NCBI RefSeq assembly: GCF_023701945.1 | Contig: NZ_JABAEF010000005.1 | Location: 268,255-332,254 of the forward strand | Length of the DNA stretch: 64,000 bases | Reading direction: 5' to 3' | From: Rhizobium sp. CG5 | Lineage (GTDB): Bacteria; Pseudomonadota; Alphaproteobacteria; Rhizobiales; Rhizobiaceae | In this document: one piece after another, positions 43,607-54,846 of the stretch | Layout: each line of letters begins with the position of its first letter | Numbering within the stretch: the first letter of the stretch is position 1 | Program-made: the position numbers and the translations under genes | The notes under the pieces: model-generated | Told to the model about the DNA's origin: nothing | The model's database searches: none | The model's input: the letters and a program-made list of their open reading frames with translations, nothing else

Positions 43607-44977
43607 TTACGCCTGCGGATTGTCGCGCAGGAAATCCAGCCCCTTGCGCAGCACCTCGACCGTCTGGTCGACTTCCGCGCGCGAGATGATCAGCGGCGGG
43701 GAGGCCAGCATGCGGTCGCCGGTGGCGCGCAGGATGACGCCGTTTGAAACGCACTGGTTGCGCACCATCGTGCCGACATCGTCGGGCTTGGCATAGCGGC
43801 TGCGCTTTGCCTTGTCGGGCGACAGCTGCACGGCGCCCATCAGGCCGACGCTGACGGCTTCGCCGACCACTTCGTGATCGGCCAGCGACGCCCAGGCCTC
43901 ATTGAAATAGGGGCCGATATCGTCGCGCACGCGCTCGACCAGCTTTTCCTCCTCGAGGATGCGGATGTTTTCCAGTGCCGCGGCCGCACAGACCGGGTGA
44001 CCGGAATAGGTATAGCCGTGATAGAAATCGCCGACCTCTTCGCGCATCACATCGGCGACGCGATCGGAGACCAGCACGCCGCCGATCGGCAGATAGCCGG
44101 ACGACAGGCCCTTGGCGATCGGCGCCAGGTCCGGCTCGAAACCGTAGTGCTGATGGCCGAACCACGAGCCGAGGCGGCCGAAGCCGCAGATTACCTCGTC
44201 GGAAACCAGCAGGATGTTGCGCGCCTTGCAGATGCGCACGATTTCCGGCCAGTAGGTGTCCGGCGGCACGATGACACCGCCGGCGCCCTGGATCGGCTCG
44301 GCGACGAAGGCCGCGACATTTTCCTCGCCGAGTTCGTCGATCTTCTCTTCGAGTTCGCGGGCGACCTTCAGGCCGAATTCGGCCGGTGACAAGTCGCCGC
44401 CCTCGGCAAACCAATAGGGCTGGTTGATATGGGCAATGCCCTCGATCGGCAGGTTGCCCTGCTCGTGCATCCATTTCATGCCGCCGAGCGAGGCGCCGGC
44501 CACCGTCGAGCCGTGATAGGCATTCTTGCGGGCGATCACCATCGTCTTGGTCTCATGGCCGAGCGCCTTCCAGTAGACCCGCACCATGCGGAACCAGGTG
44601 TCGGAGGCCTCGGAGCCGGAATTGGTGAAAAAGACGTGGTTCAGGGTCGGGCCGGTCTGGCTGGCGATCTTCTGGGCGAGCAAAGTCGCCGGCGGCGTGG
44701 TGGTGCCGAAAAACGTGTTGTAATAGGGCAGTTCCTGCATCTGCTTGTAGGCGGCTTCGGCGATCGAGTTGCGGCCATAGCCGACATTGACGCACCACAG
44801 GCCCGCAAAGGCATCGAGATACTGCTTGCCGGTCGAATCCCAGATATGCATGCCCTCGGCACGCTCGATGATCTTGGTGCCTTCGGCATTGAGCTTCTTC
44901 ATGTTGGAGAAGGGATGCAGATGATGGGCCGCATCGATGGCACCGAGATTGGAAGAAGCAACGGCAAGCGTGTTCAT
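43607..44977 (-). CDS. Class III aminotransferase (omega-amino acid/putrescine-pyruvate type)
   Basis: A 456-residue PLP-dependent class III aminotransferase that moves an omega amino group to pyruvate. The cofactor motif is LVSDEVICGFGRLGSWFGHQHYGFEPDLAPIAKGLSSGYLPIGGV, with the Schiff-base Lys in AKGLSSG. Other features are FFTNSGSEASDTWFRMV and RKNAYHGSTVAGASLGG. The sequence type is that of SpuC/putrescine-pyruvate or beta-alanine-pyruvate aminotransferases. The divergent gene is a glutamine-synthetase-like enzyme followed by an ABC transporter, suggesting polyamine or related amine breakdown. Confidence 0.92.
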   Translation of the reverse strand: MNTLAVASSNLGAIDAAHHLHPFSNMKKLNAEGTKIIERAEGMHIWDSTGKQYLDAFAGLWCVNVGYGRNSIAEAAYKQMQELPYYNTFFGTTTPPATLLAQKIASQTGPTLNHVFFTNSGSEASDTWFRMVRVYWKALGHETKTMVIARKNAYHGSTVAGASLGGMKWMHEQGNLPIEGIAHINQPYWFAEGGDLSPAEFGLKVARELEEKIDELGEENVAAFVAEPIQGAGGVIVPPDTYWPEIVRICKARNILLVSDEVICGFGRLGSWFGHQHYGFEPDLAPIAKGLSSGYLPIGGVLVSDRVADVMREEVGDFYHGYTYSGHPVCAAAALENIRILEEEKLVERVRDDIGPYFNEAWASLADHEVVGEAVSVGLMGAVQLSPDKAKRSRYAKPDDVGTMVRNQCVSNGVILRATGDRMLASPPLIISRAEVDQTVEVLRKGLDFLRDNPQA

Positions 44978-45181
44978 GGCAGCTGTCCTTTTGGGCGAAC
45001 AGGACCCGTCTCAGGCAGGCTCCGGAGAGGCCGCCCGCGCCGGTCTTGTTCCATGCCTGATTGAAAGGCGGAATATTATCGGCTACGAACATGACCTTCC
45101 GAAATGCGTTTGGCAAGGGCGTCGATCCGCGGCTTCCTGCGGCCAAATCTCCCCTCGTTCCTCCAGCGAAAGCCGCCTTCC

Positions 45182-46540
45182 ATGACAGCATCATCCCCGG
45201 TCGCCGCCAACCCCGCCGCCGACCCTTCGGCGCGCATCGAAGTGCTGCTGGTCGGCATGAACGGCGACCTGCGCGGCAAGATGATCCCGATCCATGCCGA
45301 GGAGAAAGTCTGGAAAAACACCGTGCGCCTGCCGGCCTCGACCCAGTCGCTGGACATCTGGGGCGACGACAATGACGACATTACCGGCCTGTCGCTGACG
45401 CTTGGCGATCCCGACGGCATCTGCGTGCCGGACAGACACTCGCTGGCGCCGATGCCCTGGGGGCCGGCGGGTTCGAAGCAGGTGATGGCCACCATGCACA
45501 CGCTGGAAGGCGCGCCGCATTTCCTGTGTCCGCGGGCGATCCTTGCCAATGTACTGAAGCGCTACGAGGAGCGCGGCCTGACGCCGGTCGTCGCCACCGA
45601 GCTGGAATTCTACGTGGTCGAGGACGACTGGCGCGAAACGGGCAAGCCGATGCCGCCGAAGGCGCTGACCTATCGCGGCCAGCCGAACGGGTTCCAGCTC
45701 TACGACATGAGCGCCACGGCGGCGATGGCCGATTATCTCGACACCGTACGCCAGTATGCCGATGCGATGGGCCTGCCGGCCGACGCGACGACGGCGGAAT
45801 TCGGCCCCGGCCAGTTCGAGGTCAACCTCCTGCACAAGCCGGATGCGCTGGCGGCGGCCGATGACTGCGTTTATCTCAAGCGCGTCGTCGATTTCGCCGC
45901 CCGCCGCCACGGGCTGAAATCCACCTGCATGGCAAAACCCTATGGCGACCAGGCGGGCTCCGGCCTGCATGTGCATGCCAGCATCCTCGACCGCGACGGT
46001 AACAATATCCTCGACGCCAAGGGCGGCGATCCGGTCAAGCTGAAATCGGTGACCGCCGGCATGCTGAAGACTATGCGCGAGGCGCAATTGATCTTCGCGC
46101 CGTTTGCCAATTCCTATCGCCGCTTCCAGCCGGGTTCGTTTGCGCCTGACAAGGCCGATTGGGGCTTTGGCAATCGCGGCACGGCGATCCGCATTCCCGA
46201 CAAGGACGGCCCGGCCGCCCGCATCGAGCACCGTGTTGCCGGCGCCGACGCCAATCCGCATCTGCTGCTGGCGGCCATTCTCGGCGGCATGCTGCTGGGG
46301 CTGGACGAGGTGCTGGATCCGGGTCCGGTGACGACGCCGGACAGCGCTCCGGAAAACCCTGATATGCTGACCCACGACTTCCTGACCGCGGTCGAGCTGT
46401 TCCGGGCGTCGGATTTTATCGCCGATATCTTCGACATCCGCTATCGCAAGCTCTATGGCGACACCAAGCGCAAGGAAGCGATCACTTATCTGAGGACCGT
46501 ATCCGACTTCGATTACCAGACCTATCTGGCGCGGATCTAG
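45182..46540 (+). CDS. Glutamine-synthetase-like gamma-glutamylation enzyme
   Basis: A 452-residue glutamine synthetase family protein (GSIII/PuuA-like). It has the N-terminal Gln-synt domain (EVLLVGMNGDLRGKMIP) and the catalytic ATP-grasp-like domain with TELEFYVVED and AEFGPGQFEVNLLH. GDQAGSGLHVHASI lies near 258, and NRGTAIRIPDKDG and RIEHRVAGADANPHLLLAAIL follow. These carry the metal and substrate residues. The probable reaction is ATP-dependent gamma-glutamylation of an amine such as putrescine, as in the Puu pathway. Its start is uncertain: an ATG at 45104 is also in frame. Confidence 0.88.
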   Translation: MTASSPVAANPAADPSARIEVLLVGMNGDLRGKMIPIHAEEKVWKNTVRLPASTQSLDIWGDDNDDITGLSLTLGDPDGICVPDRHSLAPMPWGPAGSKQVMATMHTLEGAPHFLCPRAILANVLKRYEERGLTPVVATELEFYVVEDDWRETGKPMPPKALTYRGQPNGFQLYDMSATAAMADYLDTVRQYADAMGLPADATTAEFGPGQFEVNLLHKPDALAAADDCVYLKRVVDFAARRHGLKSTCMAKPYGDQAGSGLHVHASILDRDGNNILDAKGGDPVKLKSVTAGMLKTMREAQLIFAPFANSYRRFQPGSFAPDKADWGFGNRGTAIRIPDKDGPAARIEHRVAGADANPHLLLAAILGGMLLGLDEVLDPGPVTTPDSAPENPDMLTHDFLTAVELFRASDFIADIFDIRYRKLYGDTKRKEAITYLRTVSDFDYQTYLARI

Positions 46541-46561
46541 AGGATATCAACAGCCTCGATT

Positions 46562-46577
46562 TTTACCGACCGGTAAA
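46562..46577. promoter_or_regulatory. TTTACCG-AC-CGGTAAA dyad upstream of the ABC transporter
   Basis: Perfect 7-base arms 181 bases before the substrate-binding-protein start, in the AT-rich leader. The form is typical of TetR-type operators; no TetR gene is adjacent. The same half-sites occur at 29030-29045. Confidence 0.45.
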
Positions 46578-46758
46578 TAATATCGCGATCTCGACACAAT
46601 TTTTGCAATAGTTGCGCAAACGGGCGATTTTCTTTCGAGATCCTGCGTTTGCGTGTTTTTCAATCAAAGGTGTGGCCTGCCGTAAAATTCACCCCTTGAA
46701 TTCTTTGTGGTTTTCTCGTCTCTTTCCGCCTTCCATTAGCCTGAAAGGGGATAAAAAA

Positions 46759-48354
46759 ATGACAAAAATTCAAAAATTGGCCACATCGCTGCTGTTCGGC
46801 ACCATGCTGATGAGTGCAGCTCCCGCCTTCGCCGAAGCCGTTCTGCATCGCGGCAATGCCGGCGAACCGCAGACCCTCGACTATGCCCATATTTCGATCG
46901 ACATCGAAGGTTTCGTGGTACGCGACCTGTTCGAAGGCCTGACGATCTATGATTCCAACGGCAAGATCGTTCCCGGCACTGCTGAGAGCTGGACCGTTTC
47001 CGACGACGGTACCGTCTACACTTTCAAGATCCGCGACACGGCAACCTGGTCGGATGGCTCGCCGGTCACGGCTGAAGACTTCGTCTTTGCGATGCGCCGC
47101 CTCGAAGACCCGAAGACCGCCGCCGAATATGCCAACATCCTCTACCCGATCAAGAATGCCGAAAAGGCCAACAAGGGCGAAGTGCCGATCGACCAGCTCG
47201 GCATCAAGGCGATCGACGCCAAGACCCTCGAGATCACGCTCGAGCGCCCGACGCCGTTCATTCTGCAGCTTCTGGCCCATTACACCGCGCTGCCGGTCAG
47301 CAAGGCCAATTTCGAGAAGTTCGGCGACCAGTTCGTCAAGCCCGGCAACATGGTTTCGAACGGCGCCTTCGTGCTGCAGGCGCACGTGCCGAACGACACG
47401 CTGACCGTCGTCAAGAACGAAAAATACTGGGATGCCGCCAACGTCAAGCTCGACAAGGTGATCTTCTACCCGGTCGACGACGATGCCGCTTCGGTGCGCC
47501 GTTTTGAAGCCAAGGAACTCGATCTCGTCTACAATTTCTCGGCCGACCAGATCAAACGCCTGCGCGAGAGCTACAGCGACCAGGTGCATGTGAGCCCCGG
47601 CCTTGCCACCTATTACTACGTCTTCGACAACCGCGAGCCGCCATATAACGACGTCAATGTCCGCCGCGCCTTGTCAATGGCCGTCGACCGCGACTTCCTG
47701 GCCCAGGAAATCTATGCCGGCGCGCAGCTGCCGGCCTACAATCTCGTACCGCCAGGCATGGAAGGCTATGGCGAAGGCCCGCAGCCGGATTTCGCAGCCC
47801 TGTCGCAGATCGACCGCGAAGACAAGGCGGTCGAGCTGATGAAGGCCGCCGGCTACGGCGAAGGCGGCAAGCCGCTCGACATCGAGATCCGCTACAACAC
47901 CAATGCCAACCACGAGCGCGTCGCCACCGCCGTCGCCGACATGTGGAAGAACACCTTTGGCGCCAAGGTGTCGCTGGTCAATCTCGACGTGGCTTCGCAC
48001 TACGCCTACCTGCAGGAAGGCGGCAAGTTCAACGTCGCCCGCGCCGGCTGGACAGCAGACTATGCCGATCCTGAAAACTTCCTGGCTCTCGACATCAGCA
48101 CCAACACCACGTTCAACTACGGAAAGTACAAGAACGAGGAATTCGATGCGCTGATGAAGAAGTCCTACGCGGAAACCGATCCGGCCAAGCGCATGGCCGA
48201 GATGAAGAAGGCAGAAACCATTCTGATGAACGACCAGCCGATCGCGCCACTGATGAACAATGCCAATCTGTGGCTGGTGTCGTCGCGTGTTTCGGGCTGG
48301 GGCGACAATCCGGTCAACGAGCATCTGTCGAAGTTCCTCAGCGTTTCCGAATAA
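46759..48354 (+). CDS. Peptide/opine ABC transporter substrate-binding protein
   Basis: A 531-residue periplasmic binding protein of the OppA/SBP_bac_5 family. The signal peptide is MTKIQKLATSLLFGTMLMSA, ending APAFA. Family motifs are NAGEPQTLDYAHI, VVRDLFEGL and YTFKIRDTATWSDGSPVTAEDFVFAMRR, with FDNREPPYNDVNVRRALSMAVDRDF further on. It delivers oligopeptides or similar compounds to the permease. The start is the ATG at 46759 behind AAAGGGGAT; the open frame upstream does not encode a signal peptide. First gene of a four-gene operon and just after the glutamine-synthetase-like gene. Confidence 0.94.
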   Translation: MTKIQKLATSLLFGTMLMSAAPAFAEAVLHRGNAGEPQTLDYAHISIDIEGFVVRDLFEGLTIYDSNGKIVPGTAESWTVSDDGTVYTFKIRDTATWSDGSPVTAEDFVFAMRRLEDPKTAAEYANILYPIKNAEKANKGEVPIDQLGIKAIDAKTLEITLERPTPFILQLLAHYTALPVSKANFEKFGDQFVKPGNMVSNGAFVLQAHVPNDTLTVVKNEKYWDAANVKLDKVIFYPVDDDAASVRRFEAKELDLVYNFSADQIKRLRESYSDQVHVSPGLATYYYVFDNREPPYNDVNVRRALSMAVDRDFLAQEIYAGAQLPAYNLVPPGMEGYGEGPQPDFAALSQIDREDKAVELMKAAGYGEGGKPLDIEIRYNTNANHERVATAVADMWKNTFGAKVSLVNLDVASHYAYLQEGGKFNVARAGWTADYADPENFLALDISTNTTFNYGKYKNEEFDALMKKSYAETDPAKRMAEMKKAETILMNDQPIAPLMNNANLWLVSSRVSGWGDNPVNEHLSKFLSVSE

Positions 48355-48412
48355 CGAACATAGGGAATGGCGCGCGGCAGCATGATGGCTGTCGCGCGCC
48401 ATCGTTTTCGCC

Positions 48413-49336
48413 ATGATCTCATTTGTCCTGCGCCGGCTGCTCAGCGCCGTGCCCACGGTGTTCGTCGTCGTGACGATCTCGTTCTTCCTGATGCGCTTCG
48501 CGCCGGGTGGCCCGTTCAATCTCGAGCGCCCGCTGCCACCGCAAACCATGGCCAATATCATGGCCACCTACAAGCTCGACCAGCCGCTGTGGCGCCAGTA
48601 TCTCAACTATCTCGGCAATGCCGCGACCGGCGATTTCGGCCCGAGCTTCATCTACAAGGACAACACGGTGTCCGAACTGATCGGCAAGGCCCTGCCCTAT
48701 TCGGTAGAACTCGGCCTTTATGCCATCCTGATCGCACTGATCGGCGGCGTGACGCTCGGCACCATTGCAGCCCTTCGCCAGAACAGCGTTCTCGATTTCG
48801 GCCTGATGACCTTTGCCACCGTCGGCGTCACCGTACCGAACTTCGTCGTCGGACCGGTGCTGACGCTGATCTTCGCGGTGATGCTGTCCTGGCTGCCAGC
48901 CGGTGGCTGGGGTGACGGTTCGGCGCGCAACCTGATCCTGCCGATGACGGCACTCGCCCTGCCGCAACTGGCCGTTTTCGCGCGCCTGACGCGTGGCTCG
49001 ATGATCGAGGCGCTGCATACCGACCATATCCGCACCGCCCGGGCCTATGGCCTGCCGTCGCGGGTCGTCGTCATCACCCATGCGCTGCGTGGCGCCCTTT
49101 TGCCGGTCGTCTCCTATCTGGCGCCCTGTGCCGCCGCACTTTTGACCGGTTCTGCCGTGGTGGAGAGCATCTTCACCATTCCCGGTGTCGGCCGCTATTT
49201 CGTGCTCGGCGCGCTCAATCGCGATTATCCCCTGGTCATGGGCACGGTCATCCTCGTCGCTCTGTTCGTGATCGTCTTCAACCTGCTGGTCGACATCGCC
49301 TATGGCCTGCTCGACCCGAGGGTCCGCCATGACTGA
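48413..49336 (+). CDS. ABC transporter permease, OppB type
   Basis: A 307-residue inner-membrane permease with six predicted membrane helices. The N terminus MISFVLRRLLSAVPTVFVVV and the EAA loop region (HTDHIRTARAYGLPSRVVV) are typical of OppB/DppB. It pairs with the OppC-type subunit. It follows the binding-protein gene after 58 bases and overlaps the next gene by 8 bases, so translation is coupled. Confidence 0.94.
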   Translation: MISFVLRRLLSAVPTVFVVVTISFFLMRFAPGGPFNLERPLPPQTMANIMATYKLDQPLWRQYLNYLGNAATGDFGPSFIYKDNTVSELIGKALPYSVELGLYAILIALIGGVTLGTIAALRQNSVLDFGLMTFATVGVTVPNFVVGPVLTLIFAVMLSWLPAGGWGDGSARNLILPMTALALPQLAVFARLTRGSMIEALHTDHIRTARAYGLPSRVVVITHALRGALLPVVSYLAPCAAALLTGSAVVESIFTIPGVGRYFVLGALNRDYPLVMGTVILVALFVIVFNLLVDIAYGLLDPRVRHD

Positions 49337-50453
49337 TATATCCACTCCGCTTGCGCCCACGATCGAGGGCCGCAGCCTCGGCCAGCTTGCCCTCTTGCGT
49401 TTCCGGCGCAACAAGGCGGCCATGGCCGGCTGCTTCATGCTGCTGCTGATCGTGCTGTTCTCGTTTGCCGGCCCGTTCTTCTCGCCCCATACCTATGATC
49501 AGGTCTTCCCGTCCTATGTCTCGATTCCGCCAAGCCTGACGCCGCGGCCGGATCCGGAAACATTGACCGCGGTTGCCGAAGGTGCCGCGCAGCGGGCCCG
49601 CCTGAAGATCGAAAATCTCGCCATCGAACACGGTGTCTTCACCGTCAAGGTGACCTCCGATCGGCCGATCGACCCGCGCAGCATCCGCTATTTCGACCGG
49701 GTCAACGAGTTCAAGAACACCACGGTGGCCGAAACCTCGCCCGACCAGCTGTCGATGACGCTGACCGGCACGGTCGACCAGCAGTATTTCCCCTTTGGCA
49801 CCGACAGCAACGGCCGCGACCTTCTGGTCCGTGTCATGCTCGGTGGGCAGATCTCGATTGCCGTCGGCCTTGCCGCTTCGCTGGTCTCGCTCGGCATCGG
49901 CGTCATCTATGGGGCGACATCCGGCTATATCGGCGGCCGCGTCGACAATGTGATGATGCGCTTCGTCGAGATCATCTATTCGCTGCCCTTCGTCTTCCTG
50001 GTCGTGGTGCTGGTCGTCTTCTTCGGCCGGTCGATCGTGCTGATCTTTGCCGTCATCGGCGCCGTACAATGGCTGGAGATGGCCCGCATCGTGCGCGGCC
50101 AGACCCTGTCCTTGAAGCGCCGCGAATTCGTCAGCGCTGCCCAGGCGCTCGGCCTCACCGACTGGCAGATCATCCGCCGCCATATCATCCCCAACACGGT
50201 CGGACCGGTCATCGTCTTCGTCACCGTCGTGGTGCCGCAGGTGATCCTGACCGAAAGCTTCCTGTCCTTCCTCGGCCTTGGCGTCCAGGCGCCGCTGGCC
50301 AGCTGGGGCACGCTGATCTCGGAAGGCACCAAGAACATGCAGAGCGCGCCGTGGCTGTTGATCTTCCCGGCCATCTTCTTCGTCATCACGCTGTTTGCCC
50401 TCAACTTCGTCGGCGACGGCCTGCGCGATGCGCTTGATCCGAAGGATCGATAA
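49329..50453 (+). CDS. ABC transporter permease, OppC type
   Basis: A 374-residue permease. Its first helix (MAGCFMLLLIVLFSFAGPFF) is followed by a long periplasmic segment of about 100 residues (about 60-160), then five more helices and the EAA loop RREFVSAAQALGLTDWQIIRRHIIPN. The long first periplasmic loop is a feature of YejE/AppC-type subunits. ATG 49329 overlaps the oppB-like stop by 8 bases. Confidence 0.93.
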   Translation: MTDISTPLAPTIEGRSLGQLALLRFRRNKAAMAGCFMLLLIVLFSFAGPFFSPHTYDQVFPSYVSIPPSLTPRPDPETLTAVAEGAAQRARLKIENLAIEHGVFTVKVTSDRPIDPRSIRYFDRVNEFKNTTVAETSPDQLSMTLTGTVDQQYFPFGTDSNGRDLLVRVMLGGQISIAVGLAASLVSLGIGVIYGATSGYIGGRVDNVMMRFVEIIYSLPFVFLVVVLVVFFGRSIVLIFAVIGAVQWLEMARIVRGQTLSLKRREFVSAAQALGLTDWQIIRRHIIPNTVGPVIVFVTVVVPQVILTESFLSFLGLGVQAPLASWGTLISEGTKNMQSAPWLLIFPAIFFVITLFALNFVGDGLRDALDPKDR

Positions 50454-50455
50454 GC

Positions 50456-52060
<1,605 letters not shown>

Positions 52061-52118
52061 GAGTGTCCTCTCCCGTAACAGGGAGGACTATCGGATAGGG
52101 GAAAACCCCTCCCAAACC

Positions 52119-52209
52119 CTCCCCACAAGGGGGGGGCTTAACCCTGCCGTACCCTCTACGGATAGACCGAGCGGTTTCCGCTAGTCTTCTCCCCCCTTGT
52201 GGTGGGGTG
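52119..52209. repeat. Inverted C/G-rich intergenic repeat
   Basis: CTCCCCACAAGGGGGG on the left and CCCCCCTTGTGGTGGGG on the right form inverted arms (one extra base in the right) around 53 bases, downstream of the ABC transporter operon. It may act as a terminator or be a dispersed palindromic element. Confidence 0.7.
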
Positions 52210-52315
52210 AGGAGCGGTCCGCGCAGCGGAGAAATCGATCCAGTGAATCGATTTCAGTGACGAACGCCGGCAGGCCAGAGAGGGCGCTTTATTCAGGCGA
52301 ACACCTTTTCGACAT

Positions 52316-53224
52316 TCACTCCGGTGCCGGCGCCAGCACCTTCAGTTCGCCGGCATGCAGCTTGACCTCGACAGTCCTCGGCATGCGCAGCAGTTCGCCG
52401 TCGACCACGCAGGCCGCCCCCTTGCGGTGTTTTGGGAAATGCAGCTTGACCAGCTTTGCCGTCGAGGCGGTGACGGCCTGGTTTTCCTCCAGCCGGCCGC
52501 GCAGGATATCGACGGCGAGATAGGCGACGCCCGACGGCGTCAGCGGATCGGCGAGATAGACCCCGAGCTTGCCGCTCGTCAGGTCGTCGGCGAAAAACAG
52601 CGGGTTGTTGCCGATCGGATTGTTGGACACCGAGATGGCCGATACTGCACGGTGCTCGTTGCGGCCATCACCGTCGATGTCGAAGACCACGTCGAAGCGC
52701 GGCGGCTGGAACATGACGCTGAGGGCGGCCCGCGTGCTGGCGCGCATCTTGCCGAAGCGCGACGAAAACTCCATGGAATTGCGCATGCGGACCATGCGGG
52801 CATGCAGGCCGGCGGAAAACTGGTGCACGAAGGGCCGATCGTTGACGGTGGCGATATCCACGGCGCGCACCGGGCTTTCCGCCAGCGTGTCGAGCACCTG
52901 CCAGATGTCGAGCGGCAGTTTCAGCGAACGGGCAAACAGGTTCATGGTGCCGGCCGGCACGACGCCGAGCGGCAGGCCCGCCTTCCAGGCGATGCCGGCG
53001 GCGGCCGAAATCGTGCCGTCGCCGCCGCCGGCAATCAGGGCATCATACCCCCCCTCGCCGGCCGCCGATTTCAGCGCGTCCTCGACCTCCTTGCCGGCCA
53101 CCACCGAACAGGACACCTCATGGCCGGCCCGCTCGAAGGCGGCGGTGGCATGGGCGCAATAGGCCTGCATATCGGTGGTCTTGAAGGTGCCGCCGTCGCG
53201 ATTGAACACTGCTTTGAGTTTCAT
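52316..53224 (-). CDS. Diacylglycerol/sphingoid lipid kinase (YegS/DagK family)
   Basis: A 302-residue lipid kinase of the DAGK catalytic-domain family. The nucleotide motif IAGGGDGT is at residues 64-71 and GVVPAGTMNLFARSL follows. A C-terminal beta-rich domain contains FAGLH-like substrate residues and VDGELL. It should phosphorylate a membrane lipid. It is divergent from the MFS gene. An in-frame upstream start is not needed; the ATG at 53224 gives the usual beginning (MKLKAVFNRDGG). Confidence 0.88.
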   Translation of the reverse strand: MKLKAVFNRDGGTFKTTDMQAYCAHATAAFERAGHEVSCSVVAGKEVEDALKSAAGEGGYDALIAGGGDGTISAAAGIAWKAGLPLGVVPAGTMNLFARSLKLPLDIWQVLDTLAESPVRAVDIATVNDRPFVHQFSAGLHARMVRMRNSMEFSSRFGKMRASTRAALSVMFQPPRFDVVFDIDGDGRNEHRAVSAISVSNNPIGNNPLFFADDLTSGKLGVYLADPLTPSGVAYLAVDILRGRLEENQAVTASTAKLVKLHFPKHRKGAACVVDGELLRMPRTVEVKLHAGELKVLAPAPE

Positions 53225-53512
53225 GTTTCCGCTTCCGGTGGGCGCTCGACATGGGTCGGGCGCGATTTACAGCGTGGAACAACGTCCGGCGACATCAAAG
53301 GTTTCATGCGTCCCAAAAATCGGCGTCACGTCATCGAATTCAAGAGGGTGTGATCAAAGGGGTCTTTACCGCACCGCACAAATCCGTGATATATGTCAAA
53401 TCACGTCAGCATCATGGCACCGGCAGCAATCTCCTGCCCCGCGCGCCGGTTGCGTCTCCTCCTTCAGCCCAGACGCGCTGCATCTCCCAAGGCAGCGGAT
53501 TCCAGGTGGTTC

Positions 53513-54751
53513 ATGACCGATACGACTTGCCTGCCCGCCGAACCCGCTGTCCGCGCCACGCAGACTGAGACCCCGGCCGGCTTGACGCCACTGATGGTGA
53601 TCCTGATCGAGATTGCCCTGGCCGCCGGCGGCTTCGGCATCGGCACCGGTGAATTTGCCATCATGGGCCTCTTGCCGGATGTGGCGACATCCTACGGCGT
53701 CAGCGTGCCGGATGCCGGCCAGGTGATCAGCGCCTATGCGCTTGGCGTCGTGGTCGGGGCGCCGATCATTGCCGTGCTGGCTGCCAAGCTGTCGCGCCGC
53801 ACCCTTTTGCTGCTGCTGATGGGCCTCTTCGCGCTTGGCAATGTCACCAGCGCGCTGGCGCCGGATTTTCTGTCGTTTACCGCGCTGCGCTTCATCACCG
53901 GTCTGCCGCATGGCGCCTATTTCGGCGTCGCGGCGCTGGTGGCGGCCTCCATGGCACCGCCGCACCGGCGGGCCCGCGCCGTCGGCCGGGTCATGCTGGG
54001 CCTGACCATCGCCACCCTGATCGGCACGCCGGTCGCCACCTTTTTAGGCCAGATCGTCAGCTGGCGCGCGGCCTTCGGCATGGTCGGCGGCATCGGCGTT
54101 CTGACCGTCGTGCTGCTCGCCCTCTACCTGCCCAAGGATCAGGTGTCCGAGGGTGCCAGCATTCGCCGCGAACTCGGCGCCTTCGCACGGCTGCAGGTCT
54201 GGCTGATGCTGGCGGTTGCCGCCGTCGGCTTCGGCGGCATGTTCTCGATCTTCAGCTATATCGCCAAGACCACCACCGATACCGCCGGCCTGCCGGCCAG
54301 CATGATCGCCGTGGTGCTGGCGCTGTTCGGCGTCGGCATGAATGTCGGCAATGTGCTGGGCAGCCGCATGGCGGATTATTCGCTGAACGGCACGATCGGC
54401 GGCATGCTGGCCTTCAATGTCGTGCTGATGAGCGTGTTTTCGCTGACCGCCCATGATCCCGTGATGCTGTGCATCTGCGTGTTCCTGACCGGCTGCGGCT
54501 TTGCCGCCTGTCCGGCCGTGCAGACGCGGTTGATGGATGTCGCCGCCGACGCCCAGACGCTGGCCGCCGCCTCCAACCATTCCGCCTTCAACATCGCCAA
54601 TGCGCTGGGCGCCTGGCTCGGCGGCCTGGTCATCTCGGCCGGCTACGGCTATGGCGCCACCGGCTATGTCGGCGCGGTGCTGTCCTTCCTGGGACTTCTG
54701 GTGTTCGGCCTGTCCGTGCTGCTCGAAAGGCGTCCGTCAGGCCGCCTCTGA
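53513..54751 (+). CDS. MFS transporter (DHA1/AraJ type)
   Basis: A 412-residue major facilitator with 12 predicted helices. The sequence is of the DHA1 sugar/arabinose-efflux or purine-efflux type: FGIGTGEFAIMGLLPDVA in helix 1, GAPIIAVLAAKLSRRTLLLLL in loop 2-3, and the central GMNVGNVLGSRMADYS. It probably exports a small molecule such as a drug or nucleoside. The true start is taken as the ATG at 53513. It precedes the quinone-oxidoreductase-like gene on the same strand, 95 bases away. Confidence 0.9.
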   Translation: MTDTTCLPAEPAVRATQTETPAGLTPLMVILIEIALAAGGFGIGTGEFAIMGLLPDVATSYGVSVPDAGQVISAYALGVVVGAPIIAVLAAKLSRRTLLLLLMGLFALGNVTSALAPDFLSFTALRFITGLPHGAYFGVAALVAASMAPPHRRARAVGRVMLGLTIATLIGTPVATFLGQIVSWRAAFGMVGGIGVLTVVLLALYLPKDQVSEGASIRRELGAFARLQVWLMLAVAAVGFGGMFSIFSYIAKTTTDTAGLPASMIAVVLALFGVGMNVGNVLGSRMADYSLNGTIGGMLAFNVVLMSVFSLTAHDPVMLCICVFLTGCGFAACPAVQTRLMDVAADAQTLAAASNHSAFNIANALGAWLGGLVISAGYGYGATGYVGAVLSFLGLLVFGLSVLLERRPSGRL

Positions 54752-54846
54752 AGGGATGTCGGCGGCAGCTTCCTGAACGGGCATACTTGCGAACGTCGCT
54801 GATCGGTATCACTTGAGTGCGTGCAAACTATTCAAGGAGAGTTTTC

